From: Bacteroidales bacterium
GTDB taxonomy: Bacteria; Bacteroidota; Bacteroidia; Bacteroidales; F082
DNA: 64,000 nucleotides
Assembly: GCA_017632935.1 (NCBI GenBank)
Contig: JAGBQJ010000036.1
Location: forward strand, 22,032-86,031
Reading direction: 5' to 3'
Shown here: positions 1 to 10,600 of the stretch, piece by piece
Numbering within the stretch: position 1 is the first letter of the stretch
Layout of the letters: each line of letters begins with the position of its first letter
The notes under the pieces: model-generated
Databases searched by the model: none
What the model was told of the DNA's origin: nothing
Seen by the model: the letters and a program-made list of their open reading frames with translations, nothing else
Translations under genes and position numbers: made by a program

Positions 1-1
1 G

Positions 2-1222
2 ATTGTGGTGTATAGCGCGACCAGCGTCTTGGTGGTCTCGAAATACGAAGGCAACACGGGTCGGATGATGATGAAGCACGTGGGCATGTTGCTCTTCGGT
101 TTCCTGATGATGATTGGCGCCTCGCGCATCAACTACAAGCGTTACGCGAAGATTGCCCTGCTGCTGATGATTCCGTGTCTGGCTTTGCTGCTCTACACTT
201 TAGTGTTCGGCCGCAACATCAACGACGCCAGCCGCTCCATCAACCTCGGCGGCTTCTCGTTCCAGCCCAGCGAGATGGCCAAGATCATCCTCATCACCTA
301 TCTGGCGCGTCAGATCATCATGATGGAAGGCTCGGTCTACAAGTTCAAGGACTTCCTCATCAAGCTGGCCGCGCCCATCCTGCTGACCGCCGCCTTGATT
401 TTCTCCGAAAACCTTTCCACCGCTGTCATCCTGATTGCCGTCTGCATGGTGCTGCTCTTCATCGGTAGGGTGAAATTCCTGCATATCATGGCCTTGGTCG
501 GGCTCTGTGTCGTCGGCATGGGCATTTATTTAGGCTACGATGCCATCAAGACCAGCATCCAGAACAACCATGGGATGAAGGCGCAGCAGGAAGCCATTGC
601 CCAGGGCAAGTCGAGCGAGGTCTATAAGGAAAAACAAAACCGTATCCAGACTTGGGCCAACCGCCTGAAGTCGATGGGCGAGGACAAGGAGAAGGTGGAT
701 CCGTTTGACGACAAGCACCTGCAACGTACTTACGCCGATATCGCGGTGGCATCAAGCTCTATCTTGGGCAAGGGACCTGGCAAGAGCGAGCAGCGCAACT
801 TCCTGCCGCATCCTTATTCCGATTTCATCTACGCGATCATCGTGGAGGAATATGGACTTGTGGGGGCCTTCATCGTTCTGCTGCTCTATGTCATCCTCTT
901 CACAAGGGTGTTGCGTATCGTCATCAAGCGACCGCTCACCTTCGGCGCCTTGATGGCCTTCGGGTTGGGCTTCTTGGTCATCCTGCAGGCCATGATCAAC
1001 ATGGGCGTCTCCATCGGTCTGTTGCCCGTTACGGGACAGCCCTTGCCCTTGGTGAGCATGGGCGGCACCTCGCTGATGGCTACGGGACTCATCATCGGCA
1101 TGATCCTGAGCGTCACGCGGAGCATGGAAGACGAGGAGATGAACAAAGAACAAGAGATACAAGCCATAACGGAAACAACTGAAACTACTGAAGATGAAAG
1201 AGAACCTGAAAGTCGTGATTAG
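2..1222 (+). CDS. ftsW: FtsW, peptidoglycan glycosyltransferase / division SEDS protein (5' end cut by window)
   Basis: SEDS-family polytopic membrane protein that polymerises lipid II at the division septum. The reading frame is open to the window edge. The first in-frame GTG at base 5 sits inside what should be the first transmembrane helix (VVYSATSVL), so roughly 20-25 N-terminal residues lie upstream. Hallmarks visible are the SEDS motif SINLGGFSFQPSEMAK, a long periplasmic loop of about 80 residues rich in charged residues and Q, and the C-terminal PLVSMGGTS motif followed by a last helix and a charged cytoplasmic tail rich in E and T. The end overlaps murG by 29 bp, so the two are translationally linked. 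RodA is the only alternative; position directly before murG and murC favours FtsW. Confidence 0.93.
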   Translation: MVVYSATSVLVVSKYEGNTGRMMMKHVGMLLFGFLMMIGASRINYKRYAKIALLLMIPCLALLLYTLVFGRNINDASRSINLGGFSFQPSEMAKIILITYLARQIIMMEGSVYKFKDFLIKLAAPILLTAALIFSENLSTAVILIAVCMVLLFIGRVKFLHIMALVGLCVVGMGIYLGYDAIKTSIQNNHGMKAQQEAIAQGKSSEVYKEKQNRIQTWANRLKSMGEDKEKVDPFDDKHLQRTYADIAVASSSILGKGPGKSEQRNFLPHPYSDFIYAIIVEEYGLVGAFIVLLLYVILFTRVLRIVIKRPLTFGALMAFGLGFLVILQAMINMGVSIGLLPVTGQPLPLVSMGGTSLMATGLIIGMILSVTRSMEDEEMNKEQEIQAITETTETTEDEREPESRD

Positions 1223-2294
1223 TGGTGGTGGCACGGGCGGCCATATCTTTCCCGCCATTGCCATCGCGGATGCCTTGAAGCGGAGATTCCCCGAGGCCGA
1301 CATCCTCTTTATTGGGGCCAAAGGCCGTATGGAGATGGAGCGCGTGCCCAAGGCGGGTTATCCTATCGAAGGCCTGTGGATCAGTGGATTCACCAAGGAC
1401 TTGTCGGTGCTGAGTCTGCCTTTCAAGCTCGTCAGCAGCTTGAGCAAGGCACGCAGCATCTTGAAGCGTTTCCAGCCTGATGCCGTCATCGGTGTGGGCG
1501 GCTTCGCCAGCGGTCCCACCTTGAAGGCCGCTAACTGGTTGGGCATCCCCACCGTCATCCAAGAGCAGAACTCCTATCCGGGCAAGACCAACCGCAACGT
1601 GGGTCCAAAAGCCAAGGCTATCTGTGTGGCCTACGACCACCTCGACCAATGGTTCCCTGCCGAGAAGATTCACTTCACGGGCAACCCCTTGAGGGCCAAT
1701 ATCGCTCTCAACGGCACTCGCGAGGAGGCCGCCGCGTTCTTCCACCTCGACCCGAACAAGCCCGTGGCCTTGTTGGTGGGTGGCAGTCAAGGCGCCTTGG
1801 GCATCAACAAGGGCATCAGCGCGCAACTCGCCGCCTTCAAGGACAGCAACCTGCAGCTCATCTGGCAGACGGGCAAGACCTACATCACCCAAGCCCAGGA
1901 GGAAGTGAAGGCTTTGGGTTTGGAAGACCAGGTGAAGCCGACCGTCTTCATCGACCGCATGGACTTGGCTTACGGCTTGGCCGATATGGTCATCTCGCGC
2001 GCCGGCGCCATGTCGATCTCGGAGCTGGCACTGGTGAAGAGGCCTGTCATCTTCGTGCCGTTGCCCACCGCTGCAGAAGACCATCAGACCAAGAACGCCC
2101 AGCAGCTCGTCGACGCCGAAGCCGCCCTCATGGTGCGCAACGCCGACGCCGAAAAGGAGCTCGTCCCTGCGCTGTTTAAGCTCAAGGACGACCAGGTCTT
2201 ACAGGCCAAATTAAGTGAAAACATCGGCAAGTTCGCCCGCCCGAATGCCGCCGATGATATTGTTGACCAGATCATTAAAGCTATTGAATCGTAA
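1194..2294 (+). CDS. murG: MurG, UDP-GlcNAc:lipid I GlcNAc transferase
   Basis: Transfers GlcNAc from UDP-GlcNAc to lipid I on the cytoplasmic face of the inner membrane, giving lipid II, the substrate of FtsW. 366 residues, normal for the family. The N-terminal glycine loop SGGGTGGH (residues 10-17) is the GT28 signature; further matches are GVGGFASGP in the N-domain, LVGGSQGA at the start of the C-domain and the donor-site stretch RAGAMSISEL. It starts within the end of ftsW, and its TAA is immediately followed by the murC ATG with no spacer, so ftsW-murG-murC are co-transcribed. Confidence 0.97.
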   Translation: MKENLKVVISGGGTGGHIFPAIAIADALKRRFPEADILFIGAKGRMEMERVPKAGYPIEGLWISGFTKDLSVLSLPFKLVSSLSKARSILKRFQPDAVIGVGGFASGPTLKAANWLGIPTVIQEQNSYPGKTNRNVGPKAKAICVAYDHLDQWFPAEKIHFTGNPLRANIALNGTREEAAAFFHLDPNKPVALLVGGSQGALGINKGISAQLAAFKDSNLQLIWQTGKTYITQAQEEVKALGLEDQVKPTVFIDRMDLAYGLADMVISRAGAMSISELALVKRPVIFVPLPTAAEDHQTKNAQQLVDAEAALMVRNADAEKELVPALFKLKDDQVLQAKLSENIGKFARPNAADDIVDQIIKAIES

Positions 2295-3635
2295 ATGAAC
2301 AACGGAGAAGGACATATAATCTACATGTTAGGCATAGGCGGCATAGGCATGAGCGCCTTGGCCCGCTACTACCACAGCCAGGGCTACACCGTGGCCGGCT
2401 ACGACCGCACACCTTCCCCGCTCACCCGACAATTAGAAGATGAGGGCATGGCCATCCATTATGAAGACAACCCCAACCTGTTGCCAGCCCTCATCGACAT
2501 GGTCGTTTACACCCCTGCAGTTCCGAAAGAACTAAAGGAATTTGAAACCCTTCGCCAAAACAATATAAAGATCTTGAAACGCTCTGAGGCCTTGGGGCTG
2601 GTCTCAGAGCAACATTTTACGCTCGCCATCGCGGGTACGCATGGCAAAACGACCACCACGGCTATGGTGGCCCACATCCTGCACGCCTGTGGCAAGGACA
2701 CCACCGCCTTCATCGGAGGCATTGCCAACAATTTCAACAGCAACCTGCTGTTAGGCAAAGGCAAGGACAGCATCATGGTCGTGGAGGCCGACGAGTTCGA
2801 CCGCTCCTTCCTGCATCTCCGCCCCGAAGTCAGCATCATCAACTCCATCGATGCCGACCATTTGGACATCTACGGCGACAGGAAGCATATCGTGGCCAGC
2901 TTCAACGACTTCGCGCATCTGACGCACGACCTCGTCATCGTGAAGGAAGGTCTCGACGTGGCAGTGGACAACAGTGTCCGCTTTGGCTTCGGTGAGGCTT
3001 GCGACTATCGTGCCGAGGTCGTCAAGTCGGACAAAGGCATCACCGACTTTGTCATCCATGGCGAAGGACAGAAGACGGAAGTCAGGCTGCCCATGGCAGG
3101 CAACCATAACGTGTTGAACGCCACCGCTGCTTTCATCGCCGCGCGTCAGACGGGATTGTCGCCTGAAACCATCGCCAAGGTGCTCTCCACCTTCAAGGGC
3201 GTGAAACGTCGTTTCGACATCAGAGTGAACAATGAAAAGCACTGCTATATAGACGATTACGCGCATCATCCCGAGGAAATTCGTTCCTGCCTGACTGCCG
3301 TCAGAGGAGCCTTCCCCGAGAAGCGTATCACGCTGGTCTTCCAGCCGCACCTCTTCAGCCGCACCCGCGACTTTATGGACGAGTTTGCTGCTGTTTTGGC
3401 CATGGCCGACGAGCTCATCCTGTTGGACATCTATCCCGCCCGCGAGAAGCCCATCGAAGGCATCACCTCGGCGGCTTTGTTGAATAAGGTACAGATGACC
3501 GACAAGAAAATCTGCGCGAAATCGGAGCTTATTGGCTTGATTGACAGCGAGAAACCTGAGCTGCTCATCACCATGGGCGCCGGCGACATCGACCGTTTTG
3601 TTGAACCGCTTGAAGAAATGATAAAGACATGGTAA
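2295..3635 (+). CDS. murC: MurC, UDP-N-acetylmuramate--L-alanine ligase
   Basis: ATP-dependent ligase adding L-Ala to UDP-MurNAc, the first step of stem-peptide synthesis. 446 residues. The N-terminal Rossmann motif GIGGIGMSA (residues 13-21) binds the UDP-sugar; the Mur ligase P-loop GTHGKTTTT begins at about residue 114; EADEFDRSF and a DYAHHP motif mark the central and C-terminal domains. The start codon abuts the murG stop, and the end overlaps ftsQ by 7 bp, as expected for the division and cell-wall operon. Confidence 0.97.
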   Translation: MNNGEGHIIYMLGIGGIGMSALARYYHSQGYTVAGYDRTPSPLTRQLEDEGMAIHYEDNPNLLPALIDMVVYTPAVPKELKEFETLRQNNIKILKRSEALGLVSEQHFTLAIAGTHGKTTTTAMVAHILHACGKDTTAFIGGIANNFNSNLLLGKGKDSIMVVEADEFDRSFLHLRPEVSIINSIDADHLDIYGDRKHIVASFNDFAHLTHDLVIVKEGLDVAVDNSVRFGFGEACDYRAEVVKSDKGITDFVIHGEGQKTEVRLPMAGNHNVLNATAAFIAARQTGLSPETIAKVLSTFKGVKRRFDIRVNNEKHCYIDDYAHHPEEIRSCLTAVRGAFPEKRITLVFQPHLFSRTRDFMDEFAAVLAMADELILLDIYPAREKPIEGITSAALLNKVQMTDKKICAKSELIGLIDSEKPELLITMGAGDIDRFVEPLEEMIKTW

Positions 3636-4393
3636 AGAAGATATTAAGCATATTGTTGTGGGTCATCACGGCCGCCGCGCTCATCGCCTTGTTCGTCTTT
3701 GCGCGTGAGGACTACCTGACCACGCCCTTGAAGTCGATTCAGCTGATTCCTTCGACGGATACGGGCTTTGTGAGGAAGACCGCCTTGCACGATGAAATTG
3801 AGCGTATATGTGCCAAGAAGAACATCGGCACCGTTGACATGGTGGCTATCCAGAAGGTGATGGACGACAACTCGTGGATAGAAAGCAGCGCCTCCTTCGT
3901 CGACCTTGACGGCACCCTCAACGTGAGCTTCAAGGAATACGAGCCGTGGTTTAGGGTGTACGGTCAGGACGGGCAGTCCGTCTACGTCACGCGCAACGGT
4001 GTCGTCGTCCCCACGTGTCCCATCTACACGCCTTACGTGTTGGTCGCCAGCGGCAACCTCGACATCCGCAACGACTCGGTCACCTATCAGCTCAACGACA
4101 CCTTGCCAAGCGATGCCAACATGCTCAGCGCCTTGCATTGGTGCGGTGCCATCGAAGAAAACGACTTTGTGAGCCAATGCGTCGGGCAGCTGTATTGCAA
4201 CAAGAAAAACCAGTTTGAGCTCACCGTGAAGGGCTTCGACGGCAGGGTTATCGTGGGTGACACCTGTGATGCCGCCGACAAGCTGCACCGTTTGGAAGTC
4301 TTTATGAAGCAGCGCATCGACAGCCCTGAGACACAAACCTTTAAAAGCATCAACTTAAGTTATAAAAACCAAATAGTCTGTACAAAACGTTAA
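3629..4393 (+). CDS. ftsQ: FtsQ/DivIB-type division protein
   Basis: Bitopic divisome protein: a short cytoplasmic N-terminus, one transmembrane helix (about residues 5-24, ILLWVITAAALIALFVFA) and a periplasmic region. 254 residues. Sequence similarity to characterised FtsQ is weak, as usual in Bacteroidota; the call rests on topology and on its place between murC and ftsA. Residues about 35-110 (SIQLIPS...WIESSASFVDLDGTLNVSFKEYEPWFRVY) look like a POTRA domain, with the motif of initiating residues followed by a beta-hairpin. It overlaps the murC end and is followed by ftsA after 4 bp. Confidence 0.85.
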   Translation: MVKKILSILLWVITAAALIALFVFAREDYLTTPLKSIQLIPSTDTGFVRKTALHDEIERICAKKNIGTVDMVAIQKVMDDNSWIESSASFVDLDGTLNVSFKEYEPWFRVYGQDGQSVYVTRNGVVVPTCPIYTPYVLVASGNLDIRNDSVTYQLNDTLPSDANMLSALHWCGAIEENDFVSQCVGQLYCNKKNQFELTVKGFDGRVIVGDTCDAADKLHRLEVFMKQRIDSPETQTFKSINLSYKNQIVCTKR

Positions 4394-4397
4394 CGTT

Positions 4398-5762
4398 ATG
4401 AGTGAAGGAAAAATCATCGTCGGATTGGACATCGGCACCACCAAGGTGGCATGCATCGTGGGCCGGAAGTCTGAAAATGGAAAAATCGAAATCCTGGGCT
4501 ACGGCAGGACCGTATCCACAGGAGTACGTCGTGGCGTGGTTACCAATATCTTCGACACCGTCGAGGCCATTAAGACGGCGGTCAAACAAGCTTCCGACCA
4601 GTCGGGGGTCGAAATCAACCGCGTCAGCGTGGGCATCGCCGGTCAGCACATCAAGAGCCTGCAGCATCGCGGCGTCTTGATGCGCGACAACCACGAGACC
4701 GAAATCTCGGAGGCCGAGCTGGAGCGCCTGCGCAACGACACCTTTAAAATCAACATGACGCCGGGTGAGGAAATCATCGACGTCATCCGCCAGGACACCT
4801 ACGTGGACGGCGAGCTGGCCACCAACCCTGTGGGTATGCTGGGCAGCAAGATCGAGGCCAACTTCCACGTCATCATCGGCCAGACCTCGGCGGCCAAAAA
4901 CATCGTCAAATGCATCCAGAGCGCAGGTTTGGACATGGACTATATGATCCTTGAGCCCATCGCCTCGGCGCAGGCCGTCCTCGACGACGAAGAGAAAGAC
5001 GCCGGTGTGGTCCTCGTCGACATCGGCGGCGGCACCACCGACATCGCCATCTTCAAGGGCAAGAAGATACAACACACCGCCGTCATCCCGTTTGGCGGCA
5101 ACATCATCACCGAAGACATCTGCTCGGGCTGCTCCATCATCAAGCATTACGCCGAAGAGGTGAAGGTGAAGTTTGGCTCTGCCTTGGCCAGCGAGAACCG
5201 CGACGACGAGGTGGTCTCCATCCCCGGCATCCGCGGCAGAGAACCCAAGGAGATCTCGTTCAAGAACCTGGCCCACATTATACAGGCCCGCTTGGAGGAA
5301 ATCTTCGAGCTGGTCAACTATGAGATTCAGAAGGCCAAGACCGACAACCAACTCATCGCCGGCATCGTGCTGACCGGTGGCGGTGCCATGATGCGCCATA
5401 TCCAGCAGCTGGCCGAGTTCAAGACCGGCTTGGAGGTGCGCATCGGCTACCCCAACGAACACCTCAACCAAACCGAGATGAAGGAGATGTCGAGCCCGAT
5501 GTACTCCACCGGTATCGGTATTGTCATCGAAACCATCGCCAGAATGGAGCACGACGAGTATCTGAAAGCCACGAGTGAGGCCGTCCAGCCTCGCAGCGAA
5601 GCCAAGCGCAAGGAGGAAATCGAGGTTGAGGCTCTCGAAACGGAAGTCATTGATACTGAAAAAGAAGAAACCGAGGATAAAAAGAAGAAGAAAAAGGGAA
5701 TCGACTTGAAAAAAATCGTAACTTCGTTCACTGAATTCTTCACTCCCGACAACATTGAATAA
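4398..5762 (+). CDS. ftsA: FtsA, actin-like membrane anchor of the Z-ring
   Basis: Actin-fold ATPase that tethers FtsZ to the membrane and recruits late division proteins. 454 residues. Phosphate-1 motif GLDIGTTK near the N-terminus, phosphate-2 VDIGGGTTD and the adenosine motif LTGGGAMM are all present, with the SHS2 (1C) subdomain between the first two. The C-terminus is a highly charged E/K linker ending in an amphipathic helix (LKKIVTSFTEFF), the expected membrane-targeting sequence. Only 20 bp separate it from ftsZ, so coupled expression is likely. Confidence 0.96.
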   Translation: MSEGKIIVGLDIGTTKVACIVGRKSENGKIEILGYGRTVSTGVRRGVVTNIFDTVEAIKTAVKQASDQSGVEINRVSVGIAGQHIKSLQHRGVLMRDNHETEISEAELERLRNDTFKINMTPGEEIIDVIRQDTYVDGELATNPVGMLGSKIEANFHVIIGQTSAAKNIVKCIQSAGLDMDYMILEPIASAQAVLDDEEKDAGVVLVDIGGGTTDIAIFKGKKIQHTAVIPFGGNIITEDICSGCSIIKHYAEEVKVKFGSALASENRDDEVVSIPGIRGREPKEISFKNLAHIIQARLEEIFELVNYEIQKAKTDNQLIAGIVLTGGGAMMRHIQQLAEFKTGLEVRIGYPNEHLNQTEMKEMSSPMYSTGIGIVIETIARMEHDEYLKATSEAVQPRSEAKRKEEIEVEALETEVIDTEKEETEDKKKKKKGIDLKKIVTSFTEFFTPDNIE

Positions 5763-5782
5763 CCCAGCTAAACCGAAAGAAC

Positions 5783-7540
5783 ATGGCAGAAGATTACATG
5801 ATTAACCAAAACGCAGACGAGTTATTCAAGCCCGTTGACGTGGAGAAACCCAACTATATCAAAGTCATCGGCGTAGGCGGTGGCGGTGGCAATGCCGTCA
5901 ACCACATGATGGAGGAAGGCATACAGGGCGTCGACTTCGTGCTTTGCAACACCGACCATCAGGCCTTGTTGAAGAGCCGCGTGAAGACCACCGTCCACCT
6001 CGGCAAACGCGAGTTGGGTGCCGGCAACGACCCCAACGTCGGCCGCGAAGCCGCCGAGATGAGCCGCGACGAGATTGAAGCCCTCATGGACGACGACACC
6101 AAGATGCTCTTTGTCACCGCCGGAATGGGCGGCGGCACGGGCACAGGCGCTGCTCCCGTGGTGGCCAAGATGGCCAAGGATAAAGGCATCCTCACTGTGG
6201 GCATCGTCACCATGCCGATGGAACGCGAAGGCCGCCGCCGTAAGCTGCAGGCCTTGGCGGGCATCGACGAGCTGAAGAAGTGCGTCGACACGCTCATCCT
6301 CATCAGCACCGACAAGCTGCGCGACCAATATGGTAACATGAAGCTCTCCGAAGCCTTCAAGAAGGCCGACGACGTGTTGGCCACCGCCGCACGTGGCATC
6401 GCCGAGATTATCACCGTGCCTGGCTATGTCAACGTCGACTTTGAGGACGTGAAGACCGTCATGAAAGACAGCGGCAAGGCCATCATGGGTTCAGGCGTCG
6501 CCGAAGGCGAAGGCCGTGCCGAGAAGGCCATCAAGGACGCCATCCACTCGCCTTTGCTCAACGACTCGAACATCGAGGGCGCGAAAAACATCCTGCTTTA
6601 TATCACCTCAGGCACCAACGAAGTCTCGCTCGACGAAGTGGACGAGATCCTCGAGATCGCCCAGAACGCCTGCGGCAACAACTCCGACGTCATCTGGGGT
6701 AACGGCACAGACGAGAGCCTTGGCGAGGCCCTCAGCGTCACCCTGATTGCCACTGGCTTCAACCACGACGCTAAGTCTTACAGCGCTGTGATTGCCGAGA
6801 AGCAAGCACCCGCCACTACTGCCCAACCCAAGAAGGTCTACGACCTGAACGGCGAGGTGAAGGGAACTGAGCCACAGGGGCCCGCCCAGCCCGCCAACAT
6901 GGCCGTAGGCACAGTGGCCGCCAACGAGGTGGAAACGACCTATCCTAAGGCGGAACAGCAAGAGAAGACCGTACATTCCTTATTCACACCTGAAGAGCCT
7001 AAGGCCGTTGAGCCTGTCGAATCTGAGGTCCCTGAGCCTGTCGAAGGAGTCGAAGGGCCGACCATTGAAGACGCTCAACCCATCGACGACGAGCCTCTCT
7101 TCAATCCCGTAGACGAGCCTGCACCAGCGGCACTCGCCTACGATGCGCCTCAAACCGTCCGCTACGACGACGAGCGTCCCGTGGTGAGAATCTTCGACAA
7201 CCCCTTCCGCTCGGGCGGCAGCGACGACGAAGGCTTCGAAATCACCTCGCGCATCATGACTAGGGAAGAGACTCAGGCCAAAGCCGAGCAGGAGATCGCC
7301 GTGTTGGAAGCCAAGAAAGCCAAGGAGACCGACCCGAAGGAGCAGCTGAAGAAGCAGCGTCTGCGCGCCTTGAGCATGAACTTTAGGACGGCCAGAGGCT
7401 TGGAGGAACTCGAGAACCAGCCCGCTTACTTGCGCCGCAACGTGGAGATTAACCACACCGACGAGGGCTTGTCGGAGTATTCGGCCTCCCAAAACGGCAT
7501 CAGCGGGGAGAACTCCTTCCTGCACAAGAACGTCGATTAA
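5783..7540 (+). CDS. ftsZ: FtsZ, tubulin-like division GTPase with a long C-terminal linker
   Basis: GTP-dependent polymer forming the Z-ring. 585 residues, clearly longer than the roughly 380-430 typical of many bacteria. The tubulin signature GGGTGTG lies at residues 116-122, with the T7-loop region NVDFEDV further on; the globular domain ends near residue 340. A disordered acidic linker of about 200 residues follows. The conserved C-terminal peptide is NQPAYLRR (about 545-552), which normally binds FtsA, but here about 33 more residues follow it. Residues about 409-423 are encoded by two copies of a dispersed repeat (see separate entry). A terminator-like hairpin follows the gene. Confidence 0.96.
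   Translation: MAEDYMINQNADELFKPVDVEKPNYIKVIGVGGGGGNAVNHMMEEGIQGVDFVLCNTDHQALLKSRVKTTVHLGKRELGAGNDPNVGREAAEMSRDEIEALMDDDTKMLFVTAGMGGGTGTGAAPVVAKMAKDKGILTVGIVTMPMEREGRRRKLQALAGIDELKKCVDTLILISTDKLRDQYGNMKLSEAFKKADDVLATAARGIAEIITVPGYVNVDFEDVKTVMKDSGKAIMGSGVAEGEGRAEKAIKDAIHSPLLNDSNIEGAKNILLYITSGTNEVSLDEVDEILEIAQNACGNNSDVIWGNGTDESLGEALSVTLIATGFNHDAKSYSAVIAEKQAPATTAQPKKVYDLNGEVKGTEPQGPAQPANMAVGTVAANEVETTYPKAEQQEKTVHSLFTPEEPKAVEPVESEVPEPVEGVEGPTIEDAQPIDDEPLFNPVDEPAPAALAYDAPQTVRYDDERPVVRIFDNPFRSGGSDDEGFEITSRIMTREETQAKAEQEIAVLEAKKAKETDPKEQLKKQRLRALSMNFRTARGLEELENQPAYLRRNVEINHTDEGLSEYSASQNGISGENSFLHKNVD
7007..7047. repeat. Dispersed GAGCCTGTCGAAGG repeat, two copies inside ftsZ
   Basis: The core TGAGCCTGTCGAA occurs twice (about 7009-7021 and 7032-7044), the second flanked by GGTCCC and followed by GGAGTCGAAGGGCC. 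The same core occurs in intergenic DNA near 45.73, 45.78, 50.82 and 63.65 kb. In ftsZ it is read in frame as EPVESEVPEPVEG in the disordered linker, which is how the insertion can be tolerated. Confidence 0.75.
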
Positions 7541-7578
7541 GCTTTTACAGACAGACTATTTGAAATCCGACGAGGCAG

Positions 7579-7617
7579 ACGGGCTTCCCTTTGGGGAGCT
7601 CGTTTGTTGTTTTTATG
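7579..7617 (+). terminator. Putative rho-independent terminator after ftsZ
   Basis: GC-rich imperfect stem (ACGGGCTTCCC pairing with GGGAGCTCGT, one bulge, TTTG loop) followed by TTTGTTGTTTTTA. It closes the division operon before the next promoter. Confidence 0.6.
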
Positions 7618-7659
7618 TCAATTCTTCCATCAGAATACCTTCGGACGACAAAAAAGTCT

Positions 7660-7667
7660 TATTTTTG
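7660..7667 (+). promoter_or_regulatory. Bacteroidota -7 promoter box for the first C25 peptidase
   Basis: TATTTTTG matches the TAnnTTTG consensus and lies 20 bp before the ATG at 7688. No clear TTTG -33 element is seen at the usual distance. This supports a start at 7688 rather than the upstream in-frame ATG at 7604. Confidence 0.55.
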
Positions 7668-7687
7668 CCAAAAATAACCTATCAGAG

Positions 7688-10600
7688 ATGAAAAAACTAT
7701 CCGCACTTATTTGCATTATCTTTCTGACCACCCATATCTTTGCCCAAGAATGGACTGCTGTAGACAGCCCTAAGCCCACCGCCCCCAAGGTCAAACTGCT
7801 CTCCGACACGGAGCAGGTCACCGAGGTGAGCTTCAGCTTGGGTGGCTTCTTCAAGGAAGAAGTCAACACGCCTCAAGGCAAGCAATACATCATCACCGCG
7901 CCCAAGATGGCCTCGATGCTCGAGGAAGGCGCACCCGACCTGCCGCTTTATGCTGTCCCCGTGCTTATCGGCGACAAGGATGAGATGGAAGTCGGTGTGA
8001 AAGCAGCGAAATACCAAGACTTTGAAGGCGTCGAGGTGGCACCGTCCAAAGGCAACCTCAGCCGCCAAGTCAACCCCGACGACGTGCCGTTCCGCTACGG
8101 CGAGGCCTATGCGCAAAACCGCTTTTTCCCTGATACTCAGGCACAACTGGACCAGCCTTACATCTTGCGCGACTTCCGTGGGCAGAACATCCTGGTCTAT
8201 CCCTTTGTCTATAACCCCGTCACGAAGACGCTGAGGGTCTATACCCAACTGACACTGGAGATGCGCAAGACGGGCGACAACGGTAGCAATTCCAAGCTGA
8301 GCCGCAAGTCGGGGCAGGCGAAGATGTCGCCTGAGGCCGAGGCCATGTATCGGAATCGTTTCGTTAACTATCGCGAGCGGGCGGCCAAATACAACTTTGT
8401 AGAAGACGAGGGCGCGATGCTGGTCATCTGCCCCGAGGCTTATCTCAACGCCATGCAGCCCTTCGTGGCATGGAAAAACGAGTCGGGCAGGCCAACGACC
8501 CTGGTCAGCCTCGCCGATGCTGGTGGTAACAACATTGCCAACATCAAGTCGTTTATCCTCAGCCATTACAACAACCCCAACGAGAATTTGTGTTATGTGT
8601 TGCTCGTGGGCGACTATGCCGACATCACGCCCTACGCGATGGGCGGCGTTTGCTCCGACATCTATTGGGGGCAGCTGGAAGGCAACGACTATTATCCCGA
8701 GGTCTTTGTGGGGCGTTTCTCTGCGGAGAGCGAGGCCGATGTGGCAAATCAGGTCGCGAAGATGATATATTACGAACGCGACATCACTGCGGATGCCGAA
8801 TGGCTGGGCAAAGGCATGGGCATCGCCTCGACTGAGGGCGCCGGACAAGGCCACAATGGCGGCGAGTCGGATTATGTGCACATGGATTATATCCGCGACA
8901 CCTTGTTGCATTACACCTATAGCGAAGTGTCGCAGCATTATCGTGGTGTCGGCGTGGGTACCAATGCGGCCATGTTGAGTGCCGACTTCAACGCGGGCGC
9001 GGGCATCTGCAACTATTGCAATCATGGCTCTGTGACGGGTTGGTATGTCGGTGGCTTCACCAACAGCGACGTGGATGCCTTAGTGAACGACTACAAGTGG
9101 CCTTTCATCTGGTCGACGGCATGCCTCAACGGTCAGTTCTTCGGCACTTGTTTCGCCGAGGCTTGGATGCGCGCCACCAACAACACGACGGGCGCCCCTA
9201 CGGGAGCCGTCGGCGGCATGTTTTCTTGGATGAGTCAGCCCTGGCAGCCACCCATGACGGGACAAGACGAAATGGTGGACGTGCTTTGCGAATGGCGCTC
9301 CGCCGACCGCTTCCATCACACCTTCGGCGGCGCTTCGCTCAATGGCAACATGAAGATATTGGACCTGTATCCCAGCGACCAAGGCGAGACCCACAACACT
9401 TGGATCCTCTTCGGCGACCCCAGCCTCTTGCTGCGCACCGACACGCCTACCGAGCTCAATCTCACCGTGCAGCCCGAGGCTATCTTCATCGGCCAGACCC
9501 AACTGCGGCTGACGGCCGACGCCGACCATGCCTTGGCCACACTCTCCATCGACGGCGACGTGATTTGCAGCGCACCGATCGTGAACGGCGAAGCCACGCT
9601 GACCTTCGAAAGCCCTTTGGAAATCGGGACGGCCAAACTTGTGGTGACGGGATTCAACAAAGTTACCGAGGTCAGGGACATCGACATCATCCCCGCCAAC
9701 GGGGCCTATCTTGCCTATGAGAGTTTCGCCGTCAACGATGCCAACGGCCAGGCCGACTATGGCGAAACGGTGGGCCTCGACGTGACCGTAAAAAACATCG
9801 GCAACGAGGCGGCTTCCAATATCCAGGTTACCTTGGCCAGCAATTCCACAGATGTGACCATCGTCGATGACACGGCTTCCATCCCCAGCATGGAGGCGAT
9901 GAGCGAATATACCCTTACCAATGCTTTCCAAATAGCTGTTAATGAATTGATTACTGATGGCGCACAAGTCAATTTCATCTTGACATGCACCGACGGCAGC
10001 CATACCTGGACGAGCCCGTTCCGCATGACGCTCCATGCCCCTGTTTTTGACTTGGCGGAGTTCCGCCCTGTGCAGACAGTCAATCCTGGTGGAGACGGAC
10101 AACTCCTCGTAAGCATCACAAACATCGGCTCTTCCGATGCCCGCAATGCCCGATTGCAACTGTATAGCAGCACCTCGGACTTGAGTTTCACACAAACCAT
10201 TCATGACATCGACCTGATCGCAGCTGGAAGTACCGCTACCGTGGTGGCCGATTTCACCACTTCGCATCAGTTCCAAGGTAACTCGATTGTTGAAGTCCAA
10301 TACCTTCTGAACGCGTCAAGTTATGCCTTGGATGGGGTAGAGTTGCTGAGCATCGGTAGCGTCATGGAGACCTTTGAAACGGGCGACTTCTCTGCCTTCG
10401 CTTGGGAGTCAATAGGTAGCAGCCATTGGTATGTCGACAACAGCACGGCTAACACAGGGACCTATAGCGCCCGTTCGGGAGCCATCACCCATGCCAACCT
10501 GACCACGCTGCAAGTGGAGATGGCCGTCAGCGAGGAGAGCAAAATCATCTTTTCCAAGAAACTTAGTACTGAAGCAGGCAAGGACAAACTCACCTTCTAT

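Noticed and set aside
9080-10300. 406-codon frame antisense to the first C25 peptidase
   Set aside because: Shadow frame with no family resemblance and no promoter or ribosome-binding site.
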